64,000 nt of DNA from Raffaelea ambrosiae. Taxonomy: Eukaryota > Ascomycota > Sordariomycetes > Ophiostomatales > Ophiostomataceae. The notes under the pieces are model-generated. The model made no database searches. It was not told where the DNA came from and saw nothing but the letters and a program-made list of their open reading frames with translations. Where the stretch lies: positions 1,085,900 to 1,149,899 of the forward strand of contig PCDI01000013.1 in assembly GCA_002778195.1 (NCBI GenBank). The letters run 5' to 3'. The stretch's first letter is position 1, and each line of letters starts with the position of its first letter. The position numbers were made by a program, and so were the translations under genes. Shown piece after piece: positions 48,808 to 59,557 of this stretch.

Positions 48808-51058
48808 TTATGGAATGTTTCTAGATTTTGGGGGGGGGCGATGGGGCTCTTTGCTTTTCTGTTTTTCCTTTCTGGCATGATTCTTCTTGATGACCATGAT
48901 CTCTGTGTAGCGACAGCGAAAGTTCCTACAGATAAACACATTCACACCCTTCAAAAGCGTACAATGCTACTATTCTGTGCTTCGTTTATCGTCGTTCTTG
49001 TTTCACACATCGGCTGCTACACTGTTTGAGGAAGCGAAGAAGCCGTGAAAGGAGCAACGTTGCCCCTTCTGTTGTGCTATTTTGTGTTCTGGATATGAGA
49101 TGTTCCATGGCGCATGTTCACAGGCGGAAAGGCTACGGGAACACAATTCTCCACGTGACAGTAGCTCTACTATGTACATTTGACGCTTTGTTGTACGGCC
49201 AGGGCGAATTTTCCATCCAATCTCGGCACCTGTTTCAGGTTCAGCGTTTGTGCGCCAATCAACCCAGTGGCCGCTTTTTGCCTTTCAGCTGATCTTGTTT
49301 GACACACAACGTTTGTCTGTCAACTTGGGGACTGTAGCAAAAAGACAGGCGACCAACGCCAAGATCAGTTTCTCGACCGTCCGAGACAAGACGAGGCAAA
49401 AATGGAACTCAACCGCCCTTGGCAGACCGTTGTGGTAAGGCGAACTTTCAGCACGGTTTGGTGACCATAACAAGTCTAGAGTTGCGAGAGGAAGCCGAGA
49501 TGGGACGAGTTTGCGATGCTGTATTATTCGGGAGTCGCGTGCCTGGATACGAAGTGTGGACTGCGGAAAGAAGAGCACAGTTGTGCTCGTACAATAGCTT
49601 GCTAACTAGTTCGCTATTGGTTGGCTATGAGCTGTCGTTGGATCATGCAGTCCCAGTCCTAATGAGGCAAGGCAAGACCAAGACGGTAAGGGAGCGACAG
49701 ATACAGACAGCAGAGACAGAGCGTCCCGGCTTCGATGGCTGCTGTGAGACGTAGCAAAGCGCCGAGACTAGCCAACGGTGCTGCAACGAACAGCAAGATA
49801 CGTGGCGAGACGCTGTGTATAATGCGACAGGGCAATTGGTATTCAGAGGCCAACAAACGGGGAACTCAGGGACCAACGATCAACGCGCTGATCTGGCTAA
49901 GTTTGCTATTCCTGGCGTTGGGATTCGTGTTGAAGAAATGGAAGACTCTATGTACTAACTAGTTATGTAGCAATGTGGGCGGCTTGCCTAAGAAGCGTCA
50001 AGAAAGCTTGGCCAGGCGTAGCGCTGGACATCGACAACGCCAAACAGCACCCCCAAGTGGGCCCAGGCAGGCACGAATAGCGTGTTTGAGCAATTCCATA
50101 GCGCAGAATAGAAAAAGGACGGTCTTCCACAGAAACCAAGTTTTCTTTTTTTCCCCTGCACTAGGGCACAAGACGCTGGCCAGCACAGCGGCTGGAGGCT
50201 CTTCTTTTGCTTTTTGGAGAAAACCGAAAAAAAAACCCCCGAGACGGCGAGGTGGTGTGGAGGCGGTTATGAACTGGGAAACATGAAACGAAACCAAACA
50301 ACAACACAAAGAGGTGGGGATGGCAAGGAGAAACCCAACAAGCAGGGGTCGAGGAGGGAGAGCAAGGTTTCTCAGGGGGGGAAGCCGTCGGAAAGACCCA
50401 GCGATCGACGGCCCCTGGCCTTATTTTTTCTGGCCTGGTTCTGGTCTGTTTTGTCTCCTCGTGTGCACTGATTGGGCGTGGATGCTCGCAGGACGAAGGA
50501 GCAGGAAACTAAAGTAACAAAATAACAAAGAAGCCATTTAACTCGAATTTTATTGTTGTGTTTTTACTTCTGCTGCTTGCAGGGATGTGTCATGTAGACG
50601 ACGAGAACGATAAGCGGGTTCCTTTTTAAGAACACCATTTCCGTACCACCAGTTCTTCTCGTCTCGAGCATCACCATCGCGATCTCGCCTCTCTTTTCTT
50701 CCATTCGTTCTTCAGCCGCAGCGGTATATAAGACCTTGCGGGCAGGTCTCTCCTGGCTTCTTTCGTTTTAAACGTCTTGTCACGTCTACCATGTGTTTCT
50801 GCAGCACTCGATCATCCTAGCACATCGAGCTGCCGGTTTCCTCGGCACCTCTTACACGAGATCGCCTCATACCAAGTCGTTTCACGCACGCACGTTTCTC
50901 TCGTTTCTTGTCTTTTGAAAAGACGTCTCTTGTTCTTTCTATCTGTTTTTTTTTTGTCACGTCTCACTCGATCGGTTCTCGACCGATCTTGCAGGCCATT
51001 CTCTGCTTTCTGAGCACACTATCATTCTGTTCCCTTTCTGTATTACTTTACCTTCAAA
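48808..51058. other. Intergenic region with promoter of the GH76 gene
   Basis: About 2.25 kb without a supportable gene. Short frames of 60-110 codons have no recognisable motif. The last 350 bases contain a TATATAA box and a C/T-rich leader belonging to the Dcw1/Dfg5-type gene. Confidence 0.6.
50725..50731 (+). promoter_or_regulatory. TATA-like box of GH76 gene
   Basis: TATATAA lies 328 bases before the ATG at 51059 and is followed by C/T-rich DNA suited to a transcription start. Placement relative to the start site is unverified. Confidence 0.45.
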
Positions 51059-52591
51059 ATGGTGCTAGCCACCACCGTTTCTGTTGCCCTGGCGGCCGCG
51101 TCCTCCCTGAGTCCCTATCCCAAGGACCTCCAGGTGGACAACTCTGATTCTGTGGCCAAAGTGGCCAAGACCCTGGCCGCTGGTGCCATGTCCTACTACC
51201 CAGGCTCCGCAACGGTGGGTTTATTTGATCTCGTCTTACAGCCATCGTGGCATCCAAGAACACACCACCAAATAAAAAAAAAATTGGCCCGCTGACCAAA
51301 ATAAAAATCCTACATCCAGGCCTATGCGGACCTCCCTACACCCTACTACTGGTGGGAGTGTGGTGCCCTCTTTGGCGCCATGCTGGACTACTCCCACTAC
51401 ACCCATGATACCCAGTACGACGACATCATCGCCACTGCCATCATGGCCCAGGCCGGGCCGGACAACAACTATCTGCTGCCCAAGCACTACGGCGATGAGG
51501 GCAATGACGACCAGGCCTTTTGGGGGTTCGCCGTCCTGTCAGCGGCCGAGCGCAACTTTTCGCAGCCGGCCAAGCTGACGCCGGCCGGCGTGCCGTCGTA
51601 TCTCGACCTCTCGGTCAACCTCTGGAACAACATGGTCGCCCGCTGGAACACCACGCACTGCGGCGGCGGCTTCACCTGGCAGATCTTTGCCAGCAACGTC
51701 AACGGGCTCGACTACAAGAACTCGGTCAGCAACGGCGGCTTCTTCCAGCTGTCGGCCCGGCTGTACCATCTCACGGGCAACCACACGTACGCCGACTGGG
51801 CTGCCCGCGTCTGGGACTGGTCCACGGCCATTGGTCTGGTCGACCCGTCGTCGTACGACGTCTACGACGGCACCGACTCGGCCAAAAACTGCTCCACCAT
51901 CAACCGCGTCTCCTTCTCGTACTCGACGGGCATCTACCTCTACGGCGCCGCTGTCATGGCCAACCGCACCGGCGATGCGGCCTGGCAGAACCGCACCGTC
52001 GGCCTCCTCACCAGCGCCACCAGGTCGTTCTTTGGCGGGCCCGCGGCCAACGCCACCAACATCATGTGGGAGAGCGCCTGCGAGGCCGTCGACACCTGCA
52101 ACACCGACATGAAGTCCTTCAAGGCGTACCTGTCGCGGTTCCTGTACGCCACCGCGCGCATGCAGCCGGCCCTGGCCACCAAGATCAGCACGCTGATGCG
52201 GACCTCGGCGACCGCGGCGGGTCAGGCTTGCTCGGGAGCAGCAGCGGCAGGCGGAGGAGGGGGGACCGCGACGACCTGTGGACAAAAGTGGTATGTGGGC
52301 GGGTTCGACGGCAGCGTCGGCCTGGGCCAGGAGATGAGCGCGCTGGAGGCCGTGCAGGGCCTGCTGGTGCTGCAGGACGTGCTGGGAACGCTGAGCCTGC
52401 ACACCACCACCAACAGCCAGCGGGGGTCGGGCAACGTGACGGGCGTGGCCAACTGCACGGCCGCCACGACCACCACGACCGCGACCGGAGTGGCCGTCAC
52501 GGCCGCGGGCTCTCTCGACAGACAGGTGCCGTGGAACCATCTTGGAGTCAGCATGGCGATTTGCACTGCCCTGGCCTGGATGATGGCATGA
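51059..52591 (+). CDS. GH76 mannan endo-1,6-alpha-mannosidase, Dcw1/Dfg5 type
   Basis: Exons 51059-51214 and 51320-52591 give 475 residues. The 105-base intron has a gtgggt donor, a CTGAC branch and a phase-0 join. A short hydrophobic N-terminus (VLATTVSVALAAAS) serves as signal peptide. The (alpha/alpha)6 GH76 domain begins with YYWWECGALFGAMLDY, carries the catalytic aspartate pair in GNDDQAFWGF (Asp115-Asp116), and continues with NLWNNMVARWN, CGGGFTWQIF, YKNSVSNGGFFQLSARLYHLTGNHTYADWAARVWDW and FSYSTGIYLYGAAVM. Multiple N-glycosylation sequons are present. The Thr-rich C-terminal spacer ends in a hydrophobic tail (LGVSMAICTALAWMMA) consistent with a GPI anchor. In yeasts and moulds these enzymes are thought to move GPI proteins from the membrane anchor into wall glucan, so the neighbouring putative GPI protein could be a client. 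That link is inference. Confidence 0.93.
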
Positions 52592-53097
52592 AACAACAGC
52601 AAAGTGTGTCGTGCTATTTTTCTTCCTACCTCGTCCATAATCAAAACAAACCAAAGAAAAGCAAAGAAGAAAAAAGAAGAAAAAAAAAAAAGCTACACCC
52701 AAGGTTGACGAAGTTCATGATTGGCGATGCGAGCTGAAGTCAGCCTTAAAAGCATTGAAGGCAAAATGGTGCTGTCTCCATACAGAGCGCAGAAATTGTG
52801 TCTCCGTCCTCCCAGTTTGTTTCTGCCTCCAGCGATGGCGTTGTATTGTATTGTATGGGCTTAGAATTTGAAGGGCCAAGCGGCATGGCTATGAGGATCG
52901 ACATGTTAAGATGCATCCACTCTTGTGATTTTCAGTGCTGTAAACTCATTTTGCAGTCTTCTTTGTATAATTATTCTTCGTACGGAGTAGAAGCCAGTAC
53001 TAGACTAAATCTGTACTAACCATGGACAAAGACGTCCTGTTATTGGCCGGTCAGCTTTAGGCTGATATCACGAACCGTTCTTGCCGTCTAGGCTGTT

Positions 53098-53131
53098 CCA
53101 ACGTCGCCAACGTCGCCAACGTTGCCAACGG
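53098..53131. repeat. CCAACGTCG tandem repeat
   Basis: Nearly four units of a 9-base repeat, the last two diverged. It has the same period as the repeat at 31515 but an unrelated sequence. Confidence 0.85.
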
Positions 53132-53628
53132 CTAGACCCTGCAGCCATACGTCCAAGTGACGACATGGTTCTGGTTCCCCGCTCAATCTTGCATCCACAC
53201 GCCCGCCACCAAAGAAGTGAAGAAACTTGTTGCCCTCGTCTTTCCCCGCCGAAACTGCTCACGCACATTAGACGAACCAGTTTGCGCACTGATCCCGCAA
53301 CCCAGAGCTGCAACGTCGTTGCGTCCACATCCTTCTCTGGGCGAACATGTCCGACCATCTCTGGTCCGGACATGGCAGGTGACCAAGCACTTGCACCAAT
53401 CCATTACCAATGGCAGTGAGATTTGTCGTCAGATACATATCACCCCACTCGACTCACGGCTGTCTTCTGCCCTTGGTGTGTTTGTGCCTCTAATGACCCA
53501 CCGCGAAGAGGGTTGTTTTCACGGACATTCGATCCCCTGCCGGATGAATAGGAAGTGTCTAGCCCAAGAATCCAAAGGACAGCGGGTCCGTTTTCGCAGC
53601 TGAGGGCAGGTTGCCCGACTCCGCTGCA

Positions 53629-53636
53629 TATATAAA
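53629..53636 (+). promoter_or_regulatory. TATA box of esterase gene
   Basis: TATATAAA lies 108 bases upstream of the ATG at 53744, a normal spacing for a TATA-driven fungal gene and consistent with an inducible secreted enzyme. Confidence 0.6.
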
Positions 53637-53743
53637 CGTTCGACTGTTTGCCCCGTTTATGGTTGTGGCCGCTTCTTAGAGTTCCTGTTTCCAACCCCGT
53701 GTATACTCACGCAACCTGGTGGTACTCGCCCTATCTTTTCAAT

Positions 53744-54793
53744 ATGCGAACGTCCATTGTCGCTATTCTAGCTGCAGCCTCCTTGGCTGCAGCTTCACCC
53801 CGCAAACACGAACCCTTGTTTGAGAATCTGGTCACCTTTGGTGATAGCTACACCGACGACGGCCGGTTGGCATACTACGCCCAACACGATGGAAAGGCTC
53901 CGCCGCCGGGTGTATACCAGAATGTCTCCACAGTGACTGCCAGCGGCGGCTTAGCCTGGGGCCAGTACGTGGAGAGGGATCTGGTGCCTGGCATATCCTA
54001 CATTGACTACGCCGTCAGTGGAGCCACATGCTCCAACGAGATCATCTCGCGGCTGTTGCCATCGATCAACCGGTCCTTCCCGTCCGTGCTCGACGATGAA
54101 ATCCCATCCTTTGAGGCCGACATCGCCGGGCCACATGTACTGTTTCCCAACCGCACAGCCGAGAATACCGTCTATGCGCTGTGGATCGGGACCAACGACC
54201 TCGGGGAAGGGGCGTTCCTGACGGACTCACAGGCCCCGGGAACCAACCTGACCAGCTTTGTCGAGTGCACCTGGGAGGTCCTCGACCGGGTGTATGCAGC
54301 AGGGGGGCGCCGGTTTGTGCTGTTCAACCAGGCGCCGCTGCAGCTGGCGCCCATGTATGCAGCGCAGATCGCCGGCGGCGCGGGAGACAACCAGTACTGG
54401 CCAAACAAGACGCAGTACAACGAGACGGAGTACCAGTTCAAGATCATGGAGTACACAACGAGCGTCAACGCCATCCTGGCGTACGGCACGCCGTTCCACT
54501 TTTGGGTGAAGCAACGCTGGCCCAAGGCGTCTGTCACGCTCTTTGATGTGCACCAGCTGCTGACGGACATCTACAACCAGCCGACAAAGTACCTGGATGC
54601 GCCGGCGAACGCGACGAGCAGCTTCCAAGGATGTGTCTCGAGTAACAACTGCGTCGACTCGGACCAGCCGCAGAGCTCGTTCCTGTGGTTCGACGAGCTG
54701 CACCCGTCGAGCAAGACGGACAGCATCATTGCGCAGCACTTTGTGGACGCGGTGGCCGGGACGTCGGTGTACGGGACGACGTACAAAGCCTGA
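53744..54793 (+). CDS. Secreted GDSL/SGNH acylhydrolase, CE16-like acetylesterase
   Basis: A single uninterrupted exon encodes 349 residues. The signal peptide is RTSIVAILAAASLAAAS (cleavage near residue 18). SGNH blocks are in order: FGDSYTDDG with nucleophile Ser35, the Gly-bearing block YAVSGATCS (about 90-96), the Asn block WIGTNDLG (Asn151), and the catalytic DELHPSS with Asp317 and His320. Length and block spacing fit the fungal esterases related to carbohydrate esterase family 16, which remove acetyl groups from plant cell-wall sugars or oligosaccharides, but substrate cannot be read from sequence. Cysteines near the C-terminus (GCVSSNNCVDS) may form a disulphide. Several N-glycosylation sequons support secretion. 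The Met at 53744 is chosen over an upstream in-frame Met at 53648 because it directly precedes the signal peptide and follows the TATA box. Confidence 0.92.
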   Translation: MRTSIVAILAAASLAAASPRKHEPLFENLVTFGDSYTDDGRLAYYAQHDGKAPPPGVYQNVSTVTASGGLAWGQYVERDLVPGISYIDYAVSGATCSNEIISRLLPSINRSFPSVLDDEIPSFEADIAGPHVLFPNRTAENTVYALWIGTNDLGEGAFLTDSQAPGTNLTSFVECTWEVLDRVYAAGGRRFVLFNQAPLQLAPMYAAQIAGGAGDNQYWPNKTQYNETEYQFKIMEYTTSVNAILAYGTPFHFWVKQRWPKASVTLFDVHQLLTDIYNQPTKYLDAPANATSSFQGCVSSNNCVDSDQPQSSFLWFDELHPSSKTDSIIAQHFVDAVAGTSVYGTTYKA

Positions 54794-57097
54794 AAGCGAG
54801 GGAAGAAGAGGAAGAAACCGGGGACGGCCAGAACGAGAAAGAATAAACTCAACGGATGCATATTAACTACCACGTACCCGTAAAATAGACACCCTCATCG
54901 TCTTGTCCATATCTGCTGCAAGATCTAAGCTGGCCCTTGGCAGACCGGCATATATGGCCCCACTCGTCGAAAGACCCCACTTTGTGGGTCTTCTCCGTCT
55001 GCACTGCCAGTTTGATATCACTCCAGGGCCGTGCTGTGATTCGTCGGCTGCGGGCAGAGCAAAGGAGGCGCAAAAACCGGGGGGGGGGAGGGAGGATGTG
55101 AGAGAGCGACAGAGAGCAGCGAGATAAGCCCGAAAAAAAAAGTGCGACAAAGTGCGACAAAACCTCGTCAAATGTTTTCCACCCATTTTATTTTCCCACC
55201 AACACCACCACCTCCCCCTTCCCACCCAACCTCGCCAGAAATAGGGTCCCGGACGCAGGCACAGACAATCCTTGGCCCTTCTGCCACCTTAGACACTTTA
55301 GACAGCAGCTAAAGCGCGCCCGCGTGTGCCTTGCGTGGCTGGCCTGTTGCATTTTCGTCGTCGTCTCCTCTCTTCATCTCCCTCGCCTCCTCCGTTTTTC
55401 CCCTTCCTGGGCTCGTCGCTCTGTGGGACGCGTTCGCCCTTCCGCCTACCGACTGGGGACCCTTTTTTTTCGCGCCGGCCCTTGCCTGCCACCTGGGTTG
55501 CCTGCTATTTTCCGGCCTGCTCGCCGTCACTGTTCTCTCCTGTGGGTTGCTTTGTTGGCCGTGTGTCTCTGGTTATCTAGATACCTCCTGTCGTGTATCT
55601 TTTATTATTCCTTTTTCCTTTGCTGGCGGCGCGCCTGCCTTCTTCGCCAGGGCCCTGTCACCTGCCGCCGTCCGCGTGTGCGAGTCGCTCCTTCCTGCGC
55701 TCGGCCACCGTGTCAGCTGCTCTCCCCCTCGCTTCTCTCCTCCTTTCTCAGTATCTCTCTCTCGTTCGCCCGCTCGCTCGCCCGCTCGCTCGCTTGCTCC
55801 TTCCCTCTCTTCTCTGTCTCCAGCCTGCCAGCCTGCCAGCCAGGACAGCCTGCCCAGCTAGCTCTCGCGTCCTGTCCTGTCCTAGCCTGCTGCCAGGTAC
55901 AACGCAGAAGAGGCTCGCTCGATCCTTCCGTTTTCGCCACCCTCCCCAGCTTCTGCCCTCCAGGCCCGCAGCCTGCTGTCTTCTGCTCCTGCCATATTTT
56001 CCAAACCGGCTTACCATCCGCCACGTTCTGGCCCCAACCCAGCCCAAGCCAACGGCAAGCAAAGACGGAAGACCCCGGCAGACCAGACCATTGGTCTCTC
56101 CCATCCCCACCCACACCGTCTCTCTGGATCCTCGCTGGCACCCTTTCGTCTCTGCGCCTGGAGTCTCGTGTGGTGCCTCTCTGTGGTGCCTCTTCGTTTG
56201 TGGTGCCAACCTCGACGCACCCGCCTGCTCGGACGCCGCTTCTTCTTTCAGCCTGGCTGCTCTCTTTTGACGATCGTCTCCAGAGCTGCTACCACGGCAC
56301 ATCGTCGCCTTGTCCTACCCCCCCCACCCCCTCCTCCTCCTCCGCGGCCTCGACCTGTCTCTATCTCTCTTTCTCTCTCTCCCTGCCTCTCCGCCAGCCG
56401 CTTCAGTCCCCCCCTCTCGTTTCCTCCCACCGGCTGCACAGGCGGCGCCTAGCAGACTAAACTCGGCCACGCCGCGATCGCCCATCGTGTGCATTCCTCC
56501 TCCATCACGACCCGTCTCCCGCAGCCCTCGCAGCAGCGCACCAGTGCTCGCTAACCGCACTCCTGCCTCTGCCATATCGCTTCTGCGCCTGTCCACCCCC
56601 CCTCCACCAGTCCTGAGCATACACCCCTCCCCCTTGTCCTCCCGGCCCTGGTGTCCTGCACCTGCCACCCTATTCTCTCTGCCTCGCAAAGGGCCTGACC
56701 TCCACCCCGCATCTGCAAGAATTGCATAGCATAGCCAGACGCCAGCTTGGGTGAGTGGAAGAGCGGCCAAGAAGGTGGCCCTTGTGCTTGTGTGCGTGTG
56801 CTTGTGTGCAAGAGTGCCGGTGTGAGTGCGTCAGAGAGTGTGTGGTGTGGGAGAGCCGTGTCTGAGACAGACGGACGACGCCGTGGGATGTGAAGAGCCA
56901 GGAACGCTCGTGCTGACCATCCCACGCCGCCGTTTCCCTGTTTCCCATCTCCAGACTGCCTGCCCGTATCTCTGGTGTCCGGGAGCCGTCAGCTGCCTCA
57001 CCTACCGTCCCGTTCTGATCGTACTCCCCCCTCCCCTTCCCTCCCCTCTACCTCGTCGTCTCTCTATCCCATCCTGTCTCCCGTTCCCGATACCGCC
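54794..57097. other. Intergenic region with very long C/T-rich leader
   Basis: From about 55,320 to 57,097 the + strand is strongly pyrimidine-rich, with repeats such as CGCTCGCTCGCC near 55768-55800. Frames of up to 378 codons (55324-56460) are open in several phases at once because C/T-rich sequence contains few stop codons. I treat this as promoter and long 5' leader of the glutamine-repeat gene, possibly with leader introns. Confidence 0.6.
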
Positions 57098-59557
57098 ATG
57101 TATTCTGCCCCGTATGGCTTCGCCAACCCTGGCGGCCCCGTTGGCTTCAACGGTCCCCAGCCACAGCAGCAGCCGCCGCCGCCGCAGCAGCAGCAGCCTG
57201 GCCCTCCTCACATGCCGCCTGGTTCCATGCCCGGCCAGCCCCAGCCCATGATGTACGGCGGCCCACAGTTCAGCATGCCTCCTGGCCAAGGCCCTTATGT
57301 GGCTGCAGCTGGCCCCAACATGATGGGCAACCCGGGCCCAGGAGCCATGATGCAGAATCCCGCTATGCCTCATATGGCACCTAATGGTCAAAGTAAGTGT
57401 GGTGTTTGTGTCCCGGATCTGCCCCCCCCCTGCATCTTTGTGGTTTCTTTTTCTGTCTTCCCTTCCTACCCCATCCTTGCTCGTGGACGTCCATGTTTCG
57501 TTTTGTTGTGCCCCAGTCGTTCCTTGTTCTCGCCTTTGTTTCTTCCGATTCCATGGCGCTCCCACCCCCCCCAGCTTGACTTGTTTGTATTTCTTCCTTG
57601 TTCCCATCCCACCACCGGTTTACCTCGTCTTCCTTTTCCCGTTCTTCCTGCCTGCTTTGTTCTTCACGTGCCCTGTCATCCCAGGACCAACCGTCTGAGC
57701 TTTCTTCCACCTCCTCTGTTTCTTCCTGAGTCGGACTGTGCTCGTGTGATATAACAGCGAGATGGACCTATTACTGCCTGCGGCAGACCGATCCGACCAA
57801 CCCTCGCACCAGAACAGTCTGTTGGACACCCCACATAAAGCACAATTGCTACTCAACATGCATGCCAAGCCAGACACTACACCCCTCCCCCCCCTTCCGC
57901 ACCCACGCTCAAGTCTGGATTGTTTCTGTTCTATATGATGGCTAACTACCCGGCCAACGTACAGTGGCCTACCAAGCCCCGTTTACCGGATCGCCGTACG
58001 GTGCTGGTATCCCAACGAGTGCTCCCCAACAGCAAATGCCTCCCAACTTCAACATGATGCCTGGTCAGATGCCTGGTTATGGTATGAACCCCGCCGCCAT
58101 CCAGCAGCAGCAGCAACAGGCGGCTATGATGCAGCAGCAGCAACAACAACAGCAGCAGCAGCAGCAGCAGCAGCAACGCATGCACCCGCAGCAGAGCCCC
58201 GGAGGCGGCCCGGGCGGCATGGGGACTCCTCAGCGTCAGTTCAATCCGATGCAACAGCCGCAAGGCAGCCCCATGGGTGCGCCGATGACGCCACAACAAC
58301 AAATGCAGCAGCAACACCAGTTCCAGCAGCAGCAGCAGGCCCAGCAGCATGCTCAGCAACAGGCTCAGCATCAGGCTCAACAACAGGCTCATCAACAGCA
58401 TCAGCAGCACCAACAGCACCAACAGCAACAGCAGCATCAACAGCAGCACCAGCATCATCAGCAACAACAGCATCAGCAACAACAGGCCCAGCAGCAGCAT
58501 CCACAGCAGCAATCTCAACCGCCGCAGCCACAGCAAATGCAACAGATGCACCAGATGCAACAAATGCACCAGATGCATCAGATGCACCAGATGCAGCAGC
58601 ACCACACTCCCCAGCACCAGCATATCCAGCCCCCTCCACAGGGACAACAGCAACAATCACCCTATGGCCCACCGCAGAACGCAACGCCGACCTCTGCACA
58701 CCCTAACTCTGCAACTCTCTCGACACCGCAAACGCCGACTTTCCCTGGTCCTGGCCAAGGACCCGGCGGTCCCATGGTAAATGGCACGTCGGCTGGTGTT
58801 CCGTTGAGTCCGGGAAGCGAGAACCGGGAAAAGGAGCTGTTCTCCCTGCTCTTGACAATTAACCAGGAGCTTCTATACGAGTCTGTTCAGCTCAGGAACA
58901 CTCAGATTGCGATCAAAAAGGAACACGCGGCTGAGGCTGGAGTCGAGGACTCCAATACAGAGACAACGGAGCCGGTCTCCGAAGAGGAGAAGCTCGTCCG
59001 GGCCGACTACATTCAGTACGCATCTAAAGAGGAGAAAACACGCGACGTACGCAGAGGGTAAACTAACACATAGCAGGTGTATGAAGCGAATACAGTCGAA
59101 TCTTTCCTACCTAGCCAGCTTGGCGGACCGCAAGGTGACAGTCAACGCGGCCAGAGGACCCAGTTTTCTATCTGCCCCTGGCCTCAGCTTGAACTTCAGG
59201 CTGCGGCCGTCTCCGCCGGCAGGACCGGATGCTCCGCCAGTCGACAACATGCCCAATCCCAATATTGACCGGGAGGACCGACTCAACTACATTAGGGACC
59301 TGTACGCAAGGCTGCAGAGCTTCTACCCCGGCGTGGACTACACCAAAGAGCCGGCCTTCGCCACTCAACCGCCGCAGGCCCCCGGCCAGGTACATCCTGG
59401 CATGAACCCGGGCGCCTACAACAATCGGCCGGGTATGCCGGGAGGACCGCAGCCGATGCCTAACCAGGCAAGTCCCGTGCAGTCTGCGCAGCGCACCCCG
59501 CAAATGGGCATGATGGTCGGACCTCCGGGTCAGCCACAGGGCGTTCCCATGGCATAG
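57098..59557 (+). CDS. Glutamine-rich SSXT/SS18-like protein (glutamine repeat protein family)
   Basis: Exons 57098-57392, 57965-59015 and 59077-59557 give 608 residues; the joins are in phase and both introns have CTAAC branch sites. The first intron is 572 bases, long for this genome. Residues 1-380 are Pro/Gly/Met/Gln-rich with poly-Gln and His-Gln runs. The only structured part is about 384-520. It starts ENREKELFSLLLTINQELLYESVQLRN, has an acidic linker, then ADYIQCMKRIQSNLSYLASLADRK (split by intron 2), and ends NIDREDRLNYIRDLYARLQSFYPGVDY. The pattern of two short helices ending in NLxYLAxxAD resembles the SSXT (SS18) N-terminal module, a subunit type of SWI/SNF chromatin remodellers. 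Fungal relatives are called glutamine repeat protein. A role in transcriptional co-activation is inferred. The C-terminus is Pro/Gly/Met-rich. Confidence 0.75.
58132..58176 (+). repeat. CAG/CAA run coding poly-Gln
   Basis: About 15 consecutive Gln codons mixing CAG and CAA, followed over the next 450 bases by many shorter Gln and Gln-His runs in the same gene. Likely to vary in length between isolates. Confidence 0.9.

Larger units (their letters stand above)
52592..53743. other. Intergenic region
   Basis: About 1.15 kb between tandem + strand genes, containing the 3' end of the GH76 gene, a 9-base tandem repeat and a TATA-like box for the esterase gene. No coding segment is supported. Confidence 0.65.

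Noticed and set aside
51520..52737. Frames of 387 and 405 codons overlapping the GH76 gene in other phases
   Set aside because: Arg/Gly/His-rich shadows of the GH76 coding sequence, which has clear catalytic motifs in its own frame.
55324..56460. 378-codon + strand frame before the glutamine-repeat gene
   Set aside because: It lies in C/T-rich DNA where stop codons are rare in all three phases; composition is Ser/Pro/Leu/Cys with no motif.
57946..58656. Leu-rich 236-codon - strand frame
   Set aside because: It is the reverse complement of the CAG/CAA tracts that encode poly-Gln on the + strand.
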